From Pseudomonadota bacterium (lineage in GTDB: Bacteria; Pseudomonadota; Alphaproteobacteria; Caulobacterales; Aquidulcibacteraceae): a DNA stretch of 6,632 nucleotides. The translations under genes and the position numbers were made by a program. Of the stretch, positions 1 through 6,225 are shown in pieces; within the stretch, counting starts at the first letter, position 1, and each line of letters starts with the position of its first letter. Below the pieces are notes generated by a model. That model was not told the DNA's origin and made no database searches. It worked only from the letters and a program-made list of their open reading frames with translations. Location of the stretch: NCBI GenBank assembly GCA_023461135.1, contig JAEWNX010000325.1, positions 1 to 6,632 of the forward strand, written 5' to 3'.

Positions 1-687
1 CGAACGGCCTTCGGCCGTCAGCAAACCGGTAGCGGCGAGGAACGCCTCGGCCTCGGCTTCTTTTGTCTGAACGTTGGTGCGCAGTTCGGCGAGCCGCAAG
101 CCAAGCCAGCTGCTGGCGCGTTCGGTATCGGCAATGCGCACGTCATCGGACGCGCGCAGATATTCCTGCACAACGGCGTTTGCGATCCGTGCGGCCTCGG
201 CGGGATCGCGCGCCGTAACCTGGACGTCGATCACGTAGCTCGTCGCGCGGCGTTGAACATTGAGGGCGCCCGCCACCTTGCGGGCAGCCACGCGCACCCC
301 GTCTTCACCCGCGTTGGCCGAACCCCAGAACGGATCGATGTCGAGGTGCAGATTCTGCGCGACGGCCCGCGTGATCCGCGGCGACCGCAGCACTTCGATT
401 TCAGAATCGACCACCGCCGAACTTGGCGGTCCCTGCACGAGCGACTGTTCCGCGCCCACAACTTGGTTCTCGCGCGGATTGATCATGATCGACGCCGTGG
501 CCGTGTACTCACGCGGCTGCATCAATAAGACGACCAACACTGCGGCGAACACGAGAGCGCCCGTGGCCGCAATCACCCGCCAGCGTCGCAACATCACGGC
601 AAGAATGGCCTGCAGGTCGAGGCCCTCGTTCGCTGGGACGTATTCGACCGGCATGGGCTGGATCGGGATTCTTGCTGGTAGGTTCAT
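1..687 (-). CDS. Wzz/GumC-type polysaccharide co-polymerase, N-terminal part
   Basis: Inner-membrane protein that in this family (Wzz/GumC/ExoP) controls chain length and couples to the outer-membrane export lipoprotein during capsule or exopolysaccharide secretion. The 229 visible residues run open to the left edge. A basic cytoplasmic start with an LRRWR segment (33-37) precedes a hydrophobic helix at about 38-56. Next comes the typical periplasmic opening (YTATASIMI, about 61-69), the VVDSEIEVLRSPRI block characteristic of the family, and from about residue 185 a charged helical stretch (SSWLGLRLAELR...) that should begin the coiled coil. The start at 687 is chosen because the N-terminus fits the family and a GGGG tract lies 7 bases upstream; it is not a strong site. 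The gene lies 184 bp downstream of the export lipoprotein on the same strand, the usual order for such operons. The second membrane helix and any tyrosine-kinase domain would lie outside the window. Family is confident; polymer and exact subtype are unknown. Confidence 0.9.
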   Translation of the reverse strand, partial: MNLPARIPIQPMPVEYVPANEGLDLQAILAVMLRRWRVIAATGALVFAAVLVVLLMQPREYTATASIMINPRENQVVGAEQSLVQGPPSSAVVDSEIEVLRSPRITRAVAQNLHLDIDPFWGSANAGEDGVRVAARKVAGALNVQRRATSYVIDVQVTARDPAEAARIANAVVQEYLRASDDVRIADTERASSWLGLRLAELRTNVQTKEAEAEAFLAATGLLTAEGRS

Positions 688-871
688 GCTGGCGCCCCGT
701 TTCTGCTGGCGCGGTGGATGACAAGCGCGCACGCGAACGCGCGATCGGCGGTCTGCGCCGCGCGTGGCAGGAAAAGCGACACGCCCCACGTGCTGTTCCG
801 AGATGTGCTGGCTGTAAGGCAGTGCAGGCGCATCAGGCGCGGCTTCACCTTGAGTAAGTGACGAGGCTTGC
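688..871 (-). other. Gap between the two polysaccharide genes, with a possible 63-codon TTG reading frame
   Basis: This 184-bp stretch separates the export lipoprotein from the co-polymerase. No hairpin followed by a T-run was seen on the minus strand, so the two genes could share a transcript. A frame runs from a TTG at 875-873 to a TGA at 686-684. It overlaps the upstream stop as TTGA and the downstream start as ATGA. The would-be peptide (LSKPRHLLKVKPRL...) has no recognisable domain, signal peptide or membrane helix, and its composition resembles translated GC-rich non-coding DNA. Stops are rare at this GC content, so an open frame here is weak evidence. It is recorded as a gap, not a gene. 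Confidence 0.4.
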
Positions 872-1450
872 TCAAAACAGCCGCTCTGGAATGCGTACGG
901 TTTCGCCCGGTTGAATGAGCGTCGAGCTTGTCAGTGGTTGGGATTGCTCACCGGTCTCACCCGGGCTCTGCACGAACACACGCCGAGAATTCGCGCGATA
1001 CGTGAATCCGCCGGCTGTCGCGACGGCGCCCATCACAGTCATGCCGGGTGAGTAGGGATAGGCGCCCGGCCGGTTCACCTCGCCCAAAATGTAGAACGGG
1101 CGATATTGCGCAATCTCCACGCTCACGATCGGATCGCGCACGTAACCGTTGCGGAGCTGCTCGCTCAGCCGAGTTGTGAATTCGGGCACCGTTTGGCCGG
1201 CCACGTCGACTTCGCCGACCAGCGGGTAGGAGATGCGTCCCTGCGTCCCGACCGTGAATTCGCCTGTCAACTCCTCACGGTTGAACACCGAAACACGCAG
1301 CTTATCGCCCGGCCCTAGACGATATTCAGTTGTCTGCGGCAGAGGATCGACGGAACCTTGCGGAATCGCGGGAGCGCCGGCGGCGCAGGCCGACATAGTA
1401 ACGACGAATGCAAAGAGGGCGAGCGCGCGTGGCGCAAACCGAGCGAACAT
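872..1450 (-). CDS. Polysaccharide export lipoprotein (Wza/GumB-like, Poly_export + SLBB)
   Basis: Predicted outer-membrane lipoprotein of the polysaccharide export family, forming the exit channel or its periplasmic ring. The 192-residue protein starts with an Arg-bearing hydrophobic signal (1-21) ending in MSAC, so Cys22 is the likely lipidated residue; Met at -3 is not ideal for a lipobox. The Poly_export domain covers about 41-113 (YRLGPGDKLRVSVF; GRISYPLVGEV; GYVRDPIVSVEI). One SLBB-type beta-grasp repeat follows at about 118-170 (FYILGEVNRPGAYPYSPGMTVMGAVATAGGF). The start at 1450 is favoured over an in-frame ATG at 1489: GAGGA lies 5 bases upstream of 1450, and the extra 13 residues would blur the signal peptide. 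It is short, as in GumB-like proteins, and lacks the additional repeats and the C-terminal membrane helix of Wza. It is the first gene of the minus-strand unit, ahead of the co-polymerase. Confidence 0.92.
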   Translation of the reverse strand: MFARFAPRALALFAFVVTMSACAAGAPAIPQGSVDPLPQTTEYRLGPGDKLRVSVFNREELTGEFTVGTQGRISYPLVGEVDVAGQTVPEFTTRLSEQLRNGYVRDPIVSVEIAQYRPFYILGEVNRPGAYPYSPGMTVMGAVATAGGFTYRANSRRVFVQSPGETGEQSQPLTSSTLIQPGETVRIPERLF

Positions 1451-1455
1451 GGCAA

Positions 1456-1460
1456 TCCTC
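1456..1460 (-). promoter_or_regulatory. Ribosome binding site GAGGA of the export lipoprotein
   Basis: Read on the minus strand, GAGGA ends 5 bases before the ATG at 1450. This fixes the start at 1450, because no comparable sequence precedes the alternative ATG at 1489. Confidence 0.75.
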
Positions 1461-1486
1461 ACCAAAACCCGCGCGCCCCGCACGGG

Positions 1487-1514
1487 CATCTAGAGCGCGC
1501 GATTTGCGCATCAA
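1487..1514 (-). promoter_or_regulatory. Candidate sigma-70-like promoter for the polysaccharide genes
   Basis: On the minus strand TTGATG (1514-1509) is followed after 16 bases by TAGATG (1492-1487). This resembles a -35/-10 pair with a reasonable spacer. Transcription would start near 1480 and give a leader of about 30 bases before the ATG at 1450. The -10 match is only partial (TA-A), so this is a by-eye candidate. No equally good promoter was found for the divergent receptor gene. Confidence 0.3.
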
Positions 1515-1564
1515 TGGTAATCGGCTATTCCCGCGTTCGGTTCCGCCTCTCGAAACAAAACTCT

Positions 1565-1583
1565 TGTACGAGATGATGTACGA
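1565..1583. repeat. Two direct copies of TGTACGA, 12 bp apart, in the divergent region
   Basis: TGTACGA occurs at 1565-1571 and again at 1577-1583, a 12-bp start-to-start distance, roughly one helical turn. The first copy sits in an imperfect palindrome, TCTTGTACGAGA (1562-1573). The pair lies 46-64 bp upstream of the receptor start and further upstream of the divergent export gene, a good place for a regulator that acts on both. The repeat is seen directly; an operator role is inference and no regulator family is assigned. Confidence 0.35.
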
Positions 1584-1615
1584 AGCGCGGCGGACCGTTA
1601 CAGGCCCATCGCACA

Positions 1616-1628
1616 CGGGATTGTCCCG
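1616..1628 (+). promoter_or_regulatory. Hairpin covering the presumed ribosome binding site of the receptor gene
   Basis: CGGGA (1616-1620), loop TTG, TCCCG (1624-1628) forms a perfect 5-bp stem ending directly at the ATG at 1629. The only SD-like sequence upstream of that ATG, GGGA at 1617-1620, is inside the 5' arm with an 8-base spacer. In RNA the stem would hide it, so translation could be weak or switchable. The stem is short, and its effect in the cell is an inference. Confidence 0.45.
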
Positions 1629-3623
1629 ATGAATGGCGTGCGATATCGCTCCGCACTTGCTCTGATATGCGGCTCACTCGGTTGGGTTGTACCAAACGCC
1701 GCCGCGGCGGAAGAGGAAGTGATCGTCACGGCCGAACGCCGGGAGCAGCAGCTGGCCGATGAAGGAAGTTCCGTCGCGGTGCTGGGACGCGATGAATTGC
1801 AGCGCCTCGGCGCGCAACACCCGGCGGAGGCGTTAAACAGGACGCCCGGTGTCAATTATCACCGCGGCTCTGGCGTTGAGAACTTGCCGGCCATCCGTTC
1901 GCCGGTCTTGAACGGCGGCGCGGGCGCGGGTTCCTTCCTCGTGCTGGAGGACGGCGTGCCCGTGCGCGCCGCGCCTTTTGCCAATATCAATCAGGTCTAC
2001 GAGACTAACCTGGAATTCGCCGAGCGCCTCGAGGTCATCCGCGGCCCCGGAACGGTTGTACACGGATCGAACGCCGTACACGGCGTCGTCAATGTGATTA
2101 CCCCAGCCGCGCAGGGCGCCGCTCGACAGTTCGAAGCCGAAGTCGGCAGTTTCGGTCGTGCACGCGCATCGATCGTTGCACAAGGCGACGGATGGCTCGG
2201 CGCTTTCGCCGCGACGCAAGAAGATGGCTGGCGCGACAACGCAGGGTTAGACCTGCAGAAGCTGCTGCTGGGGTGGGACGGCGCGGCAGCCAATTGGGCT
2301 CTGCGCCTTCGCGCGTCCGTTTCCAATCTCGAACAAGAGACCGCGGGTTTCGTGATTGGTGCGAATGCGTACGACAACGGCGCGCTCGCGCGCGGCAATC
2401 TCAACCCTGAAGCGTTCCGCGATAGCCAGGTCGTTCGGGCCGCGTTGACAGCCTCGCGCCGCATTGGCGACGTCGACGTGACGCTGACGCCGTTCGCGCG
2501 GCATATCGACACCGACCTGCTCCTGCACTTCTTCCCCTCGAAGGCGCTCGAGCAGACCGTGCAGTCCGGCGGCGGCGTACAGTCCTCGTTTGCTTGGAGC
2601 TGGGCCGATTGGCGTTTGCTCGCAGGCCTCGATTTCGACCGCAGCACGATGCGCCTGACCGAAACGCAGTCGATCCCAACGGTGGGCACATTTCCGCAGG
2701 GTGTCCATTACGATTACGATGTGGACGCATTTACACGCGCCGCATACGCACAAGCCACCTGGCGCCCAGACGAGAATTGGTCGCTGACATTCGGCGCACG
2801 CGGCGAGCAGATCGATTACGAATACGACAATCACGCGCCCGATGGCGGCTTCGGCCGTTTCTTGCGCGCCGCCGACCGCGAGGATGACTTCTCGGTTCTT
2901 ACGGCTCGCTTCAACGTCGTGCGCCGGTTCGACGGAGGCGCGGTCGCGTACGCCAATTATACAACGGGCGCGCGCCCGCCGCAGGCCACCGACCTCTACT
3001 CTTTGCAGATCACCCAAACGCCCGGCGAGCAGGATGTGGAGGACATCGCATCCGCAGAAGCGGGCCTCCGCCTTCCGGTCGGCGACGCTCAGTTCGGCCT
3101 CGTCGTCTATGACATGCACAAGCGCCACGGCAGCTTCCGCAACGCCAACGGGTTCACCATCACCGATACCCGTACGCATCATCGCGGCGTGGAGGCGCAG
3201 GTCGAGGCGCCTTTGTTAACGGGCGTTAGCCTCTCGGGTTGGGTGGGCTACGCCGATCATACCTACGATTTCGACAGCCCGGTCGACGACATCGTAAGCG
3301 GCGCGCGCATCGAGTCCGCGCCGGCGTGGACGAGCGCCTGGCAGTTGCTGTGGCGCCCGACCACGACAACCGAACTCGAACTCGGCTGGAGCCACATCGG
3401 CGCGTACATCACCGAAGCCTCCGGCGCGCACGAATATCCTGGCCACGACATATTCTCGCTGCGCGGGGCGTGGCGCTTGAACCCAAACGCGGAATTGTTT
3501 GGCAGCGTACGCAATCTCACCAACACCGATTACGCCGAGCGGGCCGATTTCGCATTCGGCAACGATCGTTACTTTCCTGGTGAGGATCGCGCGTTTTCAT
3601 TTGGCGTTAGGATTTCCCGGTAG
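1629..3623 (+). CDS. TonB-dependent outer-membrane receptor
   Basis: Active-uptake receptor: a 22-strand outer-membrane barrel with an N-terminal plug, energised by TonB-ExbBD. The 664 residues begin with a signal peptide (about 1-27, probable cleavage after AAAA27). A TonB-box-like EEEVIVTAERRE follows at 28-39. The plug lies at about 45-160: PAEALNRTPGVNYHRGSG, PAIRSPVLNGGAGAGSF, LVLEDGVPVRAAPFANINQVYE, LEVIRGPGTVVHGSNAVHGVVNVITP. The remainder is barrel, with a C-terminal segment (NLTNTDYAERADF; RYFPGEDRAFSFGVRISR) typical of the family. The final residue is Arg, not the usual aromatic. The start at 1629 is set by the signal peptide; the upstream region is unusual because the SD candidate lies in a hairpin. 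Length fits the 600-700-residue class that carries siderophores, haem, cobalamin or metals, but no substrate can be assigned. There is no FecA-like signalling extension, and no TonB, anti-sigma factor or periplasmic binding protein is visible nearby. It is transcribed away from the polysaccharide genes. Confidence 0.95.
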   Translation: MNGVRYRSALALICGSLGWVVPNAAAAEEEVIVTAERREQQLADEGSSVAVLGRDELQRLGAQHPAEALNRTPGVNYHRGSGVENLPAIRSPVLNGGAGAGSFLVLEDGVPVRAAPFANINQVYETNLEFAERLEVIRGPGTVVHGSNAVHGVVNVITPAAQGAARQFEAEVGSFGRARASIVAQGDGWLGAFAATQEDGWRDNAGLDLQKLLLGWDGAAANWALRLRASVSNLEQETAGFVIGANAYDNGALARGNLNPEAFRDSQVVRAALTASRRIGDVDVTLTPFARHIDTDLLLHFFPSKALEQTVQSGGGVQSSFAWSWADWRLLAGLDFDRSTMRLTETQSIPTVGTFPQGVHYDYDVDAFTRAAYAQATWRPDENWSLTFGARGEQIDYEYDNHAPDGGFGRFLRAADREDDFSVLTARFNVVRRFDGGAVAYANYTTGARPPQATDLYSLQITQTPGEQDVEDIASAEAGLRLPVGDAQFGLVVYDMHKRHGSFRNANGFTITDTRTHHRGVEAQVEAPLLTGVSLSGWVGYADHTYDFDSPVDDIVSGARIESAPAWTSAWQLLWRPTTTTELELGWSHIGAYITEASGAHEYPGHDIFSLRGAWRLNPNAELFGSVRNLTNTDYAERADFAFGNDRYFPGEDRAFSFGVRISR

Positions 3624-3742
3624 CCGAGCGCGCCAAATTCACAATAAGGTTCCATTTGCACTTCTTGCTAAGCATCGACCTTTACGGGAAGTAAGCAGAA
3701 CTGCCGTACACCTAGGCGTTGGCGAACGCGAACTGGGTGGGC
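3624..3742 (+). other. Gap between receptor and EAL gene, no clear terminator
   Basis: This gap is less GC-rich than its flanks. No GC-rich stem followed by a T-run was found, so a Rho-independent terminator for the receptor is not supported. A bulged stem, TTCT(T)GCT at 3662-3669 with AGCAGAA at 3694-3700, has a long loop and is weak. TTGCAC at 3656-3661 could serve as a -35 element, but no convincing -10 lies at the right distance. Whether the EAL gene has its own promoter cannot be settled by eye. Confidence 0.35.
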
Positions 3743-5437
3743 ATGGGCTTCCTCGAAAGCATCGAGCAACGGATTGCGCGCTTCAGCGCGCACGGCATCC
3801 GTGGCCGCGCCGTCATGTTCGCGTTGGCGGCGGCCGCCGCGCCGTTCTGCGTCCTGGTTTATGTGAGCGCGCAAGCGGACCTTTCCGCAAAAATCCTCAC
3901 CATCATCGCCCTTGCGTTGGCGATGGCGGCCTACATCTGTCTGCTCAGCAGCTTGCGCCCCGTGGCCGATCTCGCCGCATTGCTGGATCAGCACGCAGGC
4001 GATGAGCGCTCCAAGGACGGCCGCGTGATCGATCATCACCAGCGGCTCATCGGCAACGTCCAGACGCTTGCGACGCGGCTCGCCGTTCAGCAGCGCCGCG
4101 CCGACTCCCATCCGGTGACCGGGCTGCCCGGCCGCGAGCATTTGCTCTCGGCCATTGCCGACGAATTGAGAGGCCGCCCCGATTCATCGGCTCTCCTCGG
4201 CCTTATCCGCATCGCCAATTATGACCACTTGCTGGCGTTCAACCCCGCGGCGGCCGAAGCCATGCTCTCCGCTCTCAATCAGCGGCTGGCCAACGCCATC
4301 AGCAGCGACAGACCGCTCGCGCATGTCGACCGGGACTGTTTCGGCATCTGGTTCGGCGCCGTCGGCGATCCCAAACGCTCAGCCGCCGAGCTCGAAGCGA
4401 TCGGCTACGTGCTCATGCAGGAGCTGGAGATCGACGGCTTCACGCTGACCCCGGACATCCAGATCGGTTCTGCGCTCTATCCGATCGACGCCGACGAAGC
4501 GGGCAATCTTCTGAACCGCGCCTTCGTTTCGCTGGCCCGCCCGCTTCGCACGGCGGATGGCGCGCTCGCCTTCTTCGCTCGCCCGTCAGCCGAGGAAGCG
4601 CGCCAACGCTTCTCGCTCGAACAGGATCTGCGCCACGCGATCCGCCGCAACGAGCTCGTCCTGCATTATCAGCCTGTCATCGATCTCGCGGTGGGTCGCG
4701 TTGTCGGCGCCGAAGCGCTGCTTCGCTGGTGCTCGGGCTCGCATGAATGGGCCAAGCCGTCGCAGGTCGTGAGCGTGCTCGAGGAGAGCGGTCTTGTGCA
4801 CGAGATCGGCCTGTGGACGCTGAACATGGCCTGCCGCAACTTGCGTTTATGGCGCGAAAGCGGTCTCACCGACCTCAAAGTGGCGGTGAACCTCTCCGTC
4901 CATCAACTGCGCGACCGCGCCTTGCCAACGGCGCTGACGCGAACCATCGCCGCGCATGGCCTCTCGCCGGCCAACATCGAACTCGAACTCACCGAAACGG
5001 CGGCCATGGAAGACGTCACGCGCACGCACGCTCTGTTCCAGGAACTGCGTGAAGCAGGTTTTTCGCTGGCGCTGGACGATTTCGGGAGCGGCTATTCCAG
5101 TCTTGCGTACCTGCGCCGTCTGCCGTTCCAGAAACTGAAGATCGACCGCGAGTTTGTGACGCACATCGATCAGCGCGCTGACAGCCGCGCGATCTGCAAA
5201 GCGCTCATCGACCTCACGGCCGGCCTTGAACTGGCGGTGCTCGCCGAAGGCGTGGAGCGGGCCGAGGAAGTCGAGACCCTGCGCGCGATGGGTTGCTCCA
5301 CCTTCCAGGGTTTCTATTTCTCGCGCGCTCTGCCGCCGGAAGAGTTTGTCGCCACGGTCACCGACGCCGATTGGCTGGCCCGCCTTGCTTCGCCCGTGCA
5401 TCGCGACCGAGACGAATTGAGGAGGCGCTTGGTATGA
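3743..5437 (+). CDS. Membrane-bound c-di-GMP phosphodiesterase: degenerate GGDEF plus intact EAL
   Basis: Predicted inner-membrane enzyme that hydrolyses cyclic di-GMP to pGpG. With the ATG at 3743 it has 564 residues. Two hydrophobic helices (about 22-43 and 49-69) with a very short periplasmic turn anchor it, followed by a helical linker. The GGDEF domain (about 115-290) is degenerate. The N-terminal DxLTGLPNR motif is HPVTGLPGR (123-131), losing the metal-binding Asp; the signature loop is DRDCF (196-200); the RxxD inhibitory site is absent. The EAL domain (about 297-545) keeps the catalytic set: E324 in EALLRW, N383 in VNLS, E415 in ELTE, D445-D446 in DDFGSGYSSL, K466 in LKID, E502 in AEGVE and Q522 in FQG. 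An active phosphodiesterase is therefore expected. An in-frame TAG at 3713 limits the start to TTG 3719, GTG 3737 or ATG 3743; none has a good SD, and ATG is chosen by codon preference. Its stop overlaps the next gene as ATGA. Confidence 0.93.
   Translation: MGFLESIEQRIARFSAHGIRGRAVMFALAAAAAPFCVLVYVSAQADLSAKILTIIALALAMAAYICLLSSLRPVADLAALLDQHAGDERSKDGRVIDHHQRLIGNVQTLATRLAVQQRRADSHPVTGLPGREHLLSAIADELRGRPDSSALLGLIRIANYDHLLAFNPAAAEAMLSALNQRLANAISSDRPLAHVDRDCFGIWFGAVGDPKRSAAELEAIGYVLMQELEIDGFTLTPDIQIGSALYPIDADEAGNLLNRAFVSLARPLRTADGALAFFARPSAEEARQRFSLEQDLRHAIRRNELVLHYQPVIDLAVGRVVGAEALLRWCSGSHEWAKPSQVVSVLEESGLVHEIGLWTLNMACRNLRLWRESGLTDLKVAVNLSVHQLRDRALPTALTRTIAAHGLSPANIELELTETAAMEDVTRTHALFQELREAGFSLALDDFGSGYSSLAYLRRLPFQKLKIDREFVTHIDQRADSRAICKALIDLTAGLELAVLAEGVERAEEVETLRAMGCSTFQGFYFSRALPPEEFVATVTDADWLARLASPVHRDRDELRRRLV
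5420..5425 (+). promoter_or_regulatory. Consensus ribosome binding site AGGAGG of the LysM lipoprotein
   Basis: AGGAGG lies inside the end of the EAL gene, 8 bases before the ATG at 5434. It is the strongest Shine-Dalgarno sequence noted in the window. It fixes the start of the next gene and, with the ATGA overlap, implies coupled translation with strong independent initiation. Confidence 0.85.
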
Positions 5438-6153
5438 GAGTCTCTGTCCGCCTCGCCATGGCGGCGATCGCCGTTGGTCTTGCCAGCGCGTGTTCGCACT
5501 TGCCGGAAATGCCGCAATTGCCCGGCATCAGCGGCGGCCCTGAAGCGACGCCCGGCTTGTCACCGCGCGATCGCGTGCGGTTGGCCGTCGAGCTGCTCGA
5601 CAGGGGCGACGAAACGCACGCCGAAGTCGAACTGCGCGCGGCGCTTGAGGAACAACCGACTAACGGCGCGGCGCAGCGGCTGCTGCAACAAATTACGGAA
5701 GATCCGCGCTCGTTGCTGCGCGGAACCGCGCGTCCCTACACGGTCCGGCAGGGCGAAACGATGTCGGCCCTCGCCGAGCGCTATCTCGGCGACAGCCTGA
5801 TGTTCTATGCGCTCGCGCGCTACAACGGCCTCGAAGCGCCCAATCAGCTTTCCGCCGGCCAGCGTCTTATGATCCCGCATCGCCCCGGCGTGACCGTCGC
5901 ATCCGCGTCGGCTGTCGAATCGACGCCGCCGCCGGCCGCGACGACGGCGGCGCCTGCGCCCCGCGGTATCGATCCGGCGCGCGCCAATCAGCTTCGTCTG
6001 CAAGGTCTGCAGCAATTGAACGCGGGAAATGTCGACGGGGCCATCACGCTGCTGCGCCAGGCTCAGGTGTTGGACGACGCCAATCCTGCAATCCAACGCG
6101 ATCTCGATCGTGCGCTTCGTCTGCAGGCCGCGCTTGGCAGCGGGCGAGGCTAG
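5434..6153 (+). CDS. TPR-LysM-TPR lipoprotein
   Basis: Predicted peptidoglycan-binding envelope protein of 239 residues, probably a scaffold. An N-terminal signal (1-19) ends in LASAC, making Cys20 the likely lipidated residue; Ala at -3 makes the lipobox non-ideal, so a secreted form is possible. A helical TPR-like segment (about 45-90: LAVELLDRGDETHAEVELRAALEEQP) precedes one LysM domain (101-149: YTVRQGETMSALAERYLGD...LARYNGL...LSAGQRLMIP), the fold that binds glycan chains of peptidoglycan. A Pro/Ala/Thr linker (about 162-178) leads to a second TPR-like pair of helices (about 183-232: LRLQGLQQLNAGNVDGAITLLRQAQVLDDANP). The start at 5434 follows from AGGAGG 8 bases upstream and the signal peptide; longer in-frame starts inside the EAL gene would destroy the signal. 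ATGA overlap with the EAL gene indicates co-transcription. The kinase gene follows 72 bp later. No specific partner or enzyme activity is seen. Confidence 0.9.
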   Translation: MRVSVRLAMAAIAVGLASACSHLPEMPQLPGISGGPEATPGLSPRDRVRLAVELLDRGDETHAEVELRAALEEQPTNGAAQRLLQQITEDPRSLLRGTARPYTVRQGETMSALAERYLGDSLMFYALARYNGLEAPNQLSAGQRLMIPHRPGVTVASASAVESTPPPAATTAAPAPRGIDPARANQLRLQGLQQLNAGNVDGAITLLRQAQVLDDANPAIQRDLDRALRLQAALGSGRG

Positions 6154-6189
6154 CCCAAACCGCACTTTAACGCGTCTGCGCTAGATTTT

Positions 6190-6209
6190 GCGCTGGCGGA
6201 AACCAGCGC
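6190..6209 (+). promoter_or_regulatory. Perfect 7-bp stem-loop just before the kinase ribosome binding site
   Basis: GCGCTGG (6190-6196), loop CGGAAA, CCAGCGC (6203-6209) pairs perfectly. It ends 2 bases before the GGGAG that serves as SD for the kinase start at 6226. A TTTT tract lies on its 5' side and none on its 3' side, so it does not look like a terminator for the plus strand. It may influence mRNA stability, processing or kinase translation; the function is inferred only from position. Confidence 0.4.
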
Positions 6210-6225
6210 CCGGGAGACTGCTGCT

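Noticed and set aside
1451..1489. N-terminal extension of the export lipoprotein from an ATG at 1489
   Set aside because: No SD precedes 1489, while GAGGA precedes the ATG at 1450. The extension would also overlap the candidate promoter and spoil the lipoprotein signal.
1504..1531. TTGCGC-16-TATTCC as a promoter for the TonB receptor
   Set aside because: Both elements match the consensus poorly, and it would give a leader of about 90 bases. It is no better than chance in this region.
2247..3182. Long open frame on the minus strand opposite the TonB receptor (311 codons)
   Set aside because: It is fully antisense to a receptor with clear plug and barrel motifs. Long antisense frames are expected at this GC content, and the translation shows no domain or signal.
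3719..3742. TTG at 3719 or GTG at 3737 as start of the EAL gene
   Set aside because: They are possible, since the frame opens only after the TAG at 3713, but neither has a good SD. ATG at 3743 was preferred. The difference is at most 8 residues and does not affect the domains.
3499..4005. Plus-strand frame bridging the receptor and the EAL gene
   Set aside because: It is an out-of-frame reading of two well-supported genes, Arg/His-rich and without motifs.
5924..5952. Inverted repeat CGCCGCCG / CGGCGGCG with a 13-base loop
   Set aside because: It lies inside the Pro/Ala/Thr linker of the LysM lipoprotein and is explained by GC-rich Pro and Ala/Thr codons.
5560..6165. Minus-strand frame of 201 codons opposite the LysM lipoprotein
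   Set aside because: The translation has long Arg runs and no recognisable motif; the plus-strand gene has a perfect SD, a signal peptide and a LysM domain.
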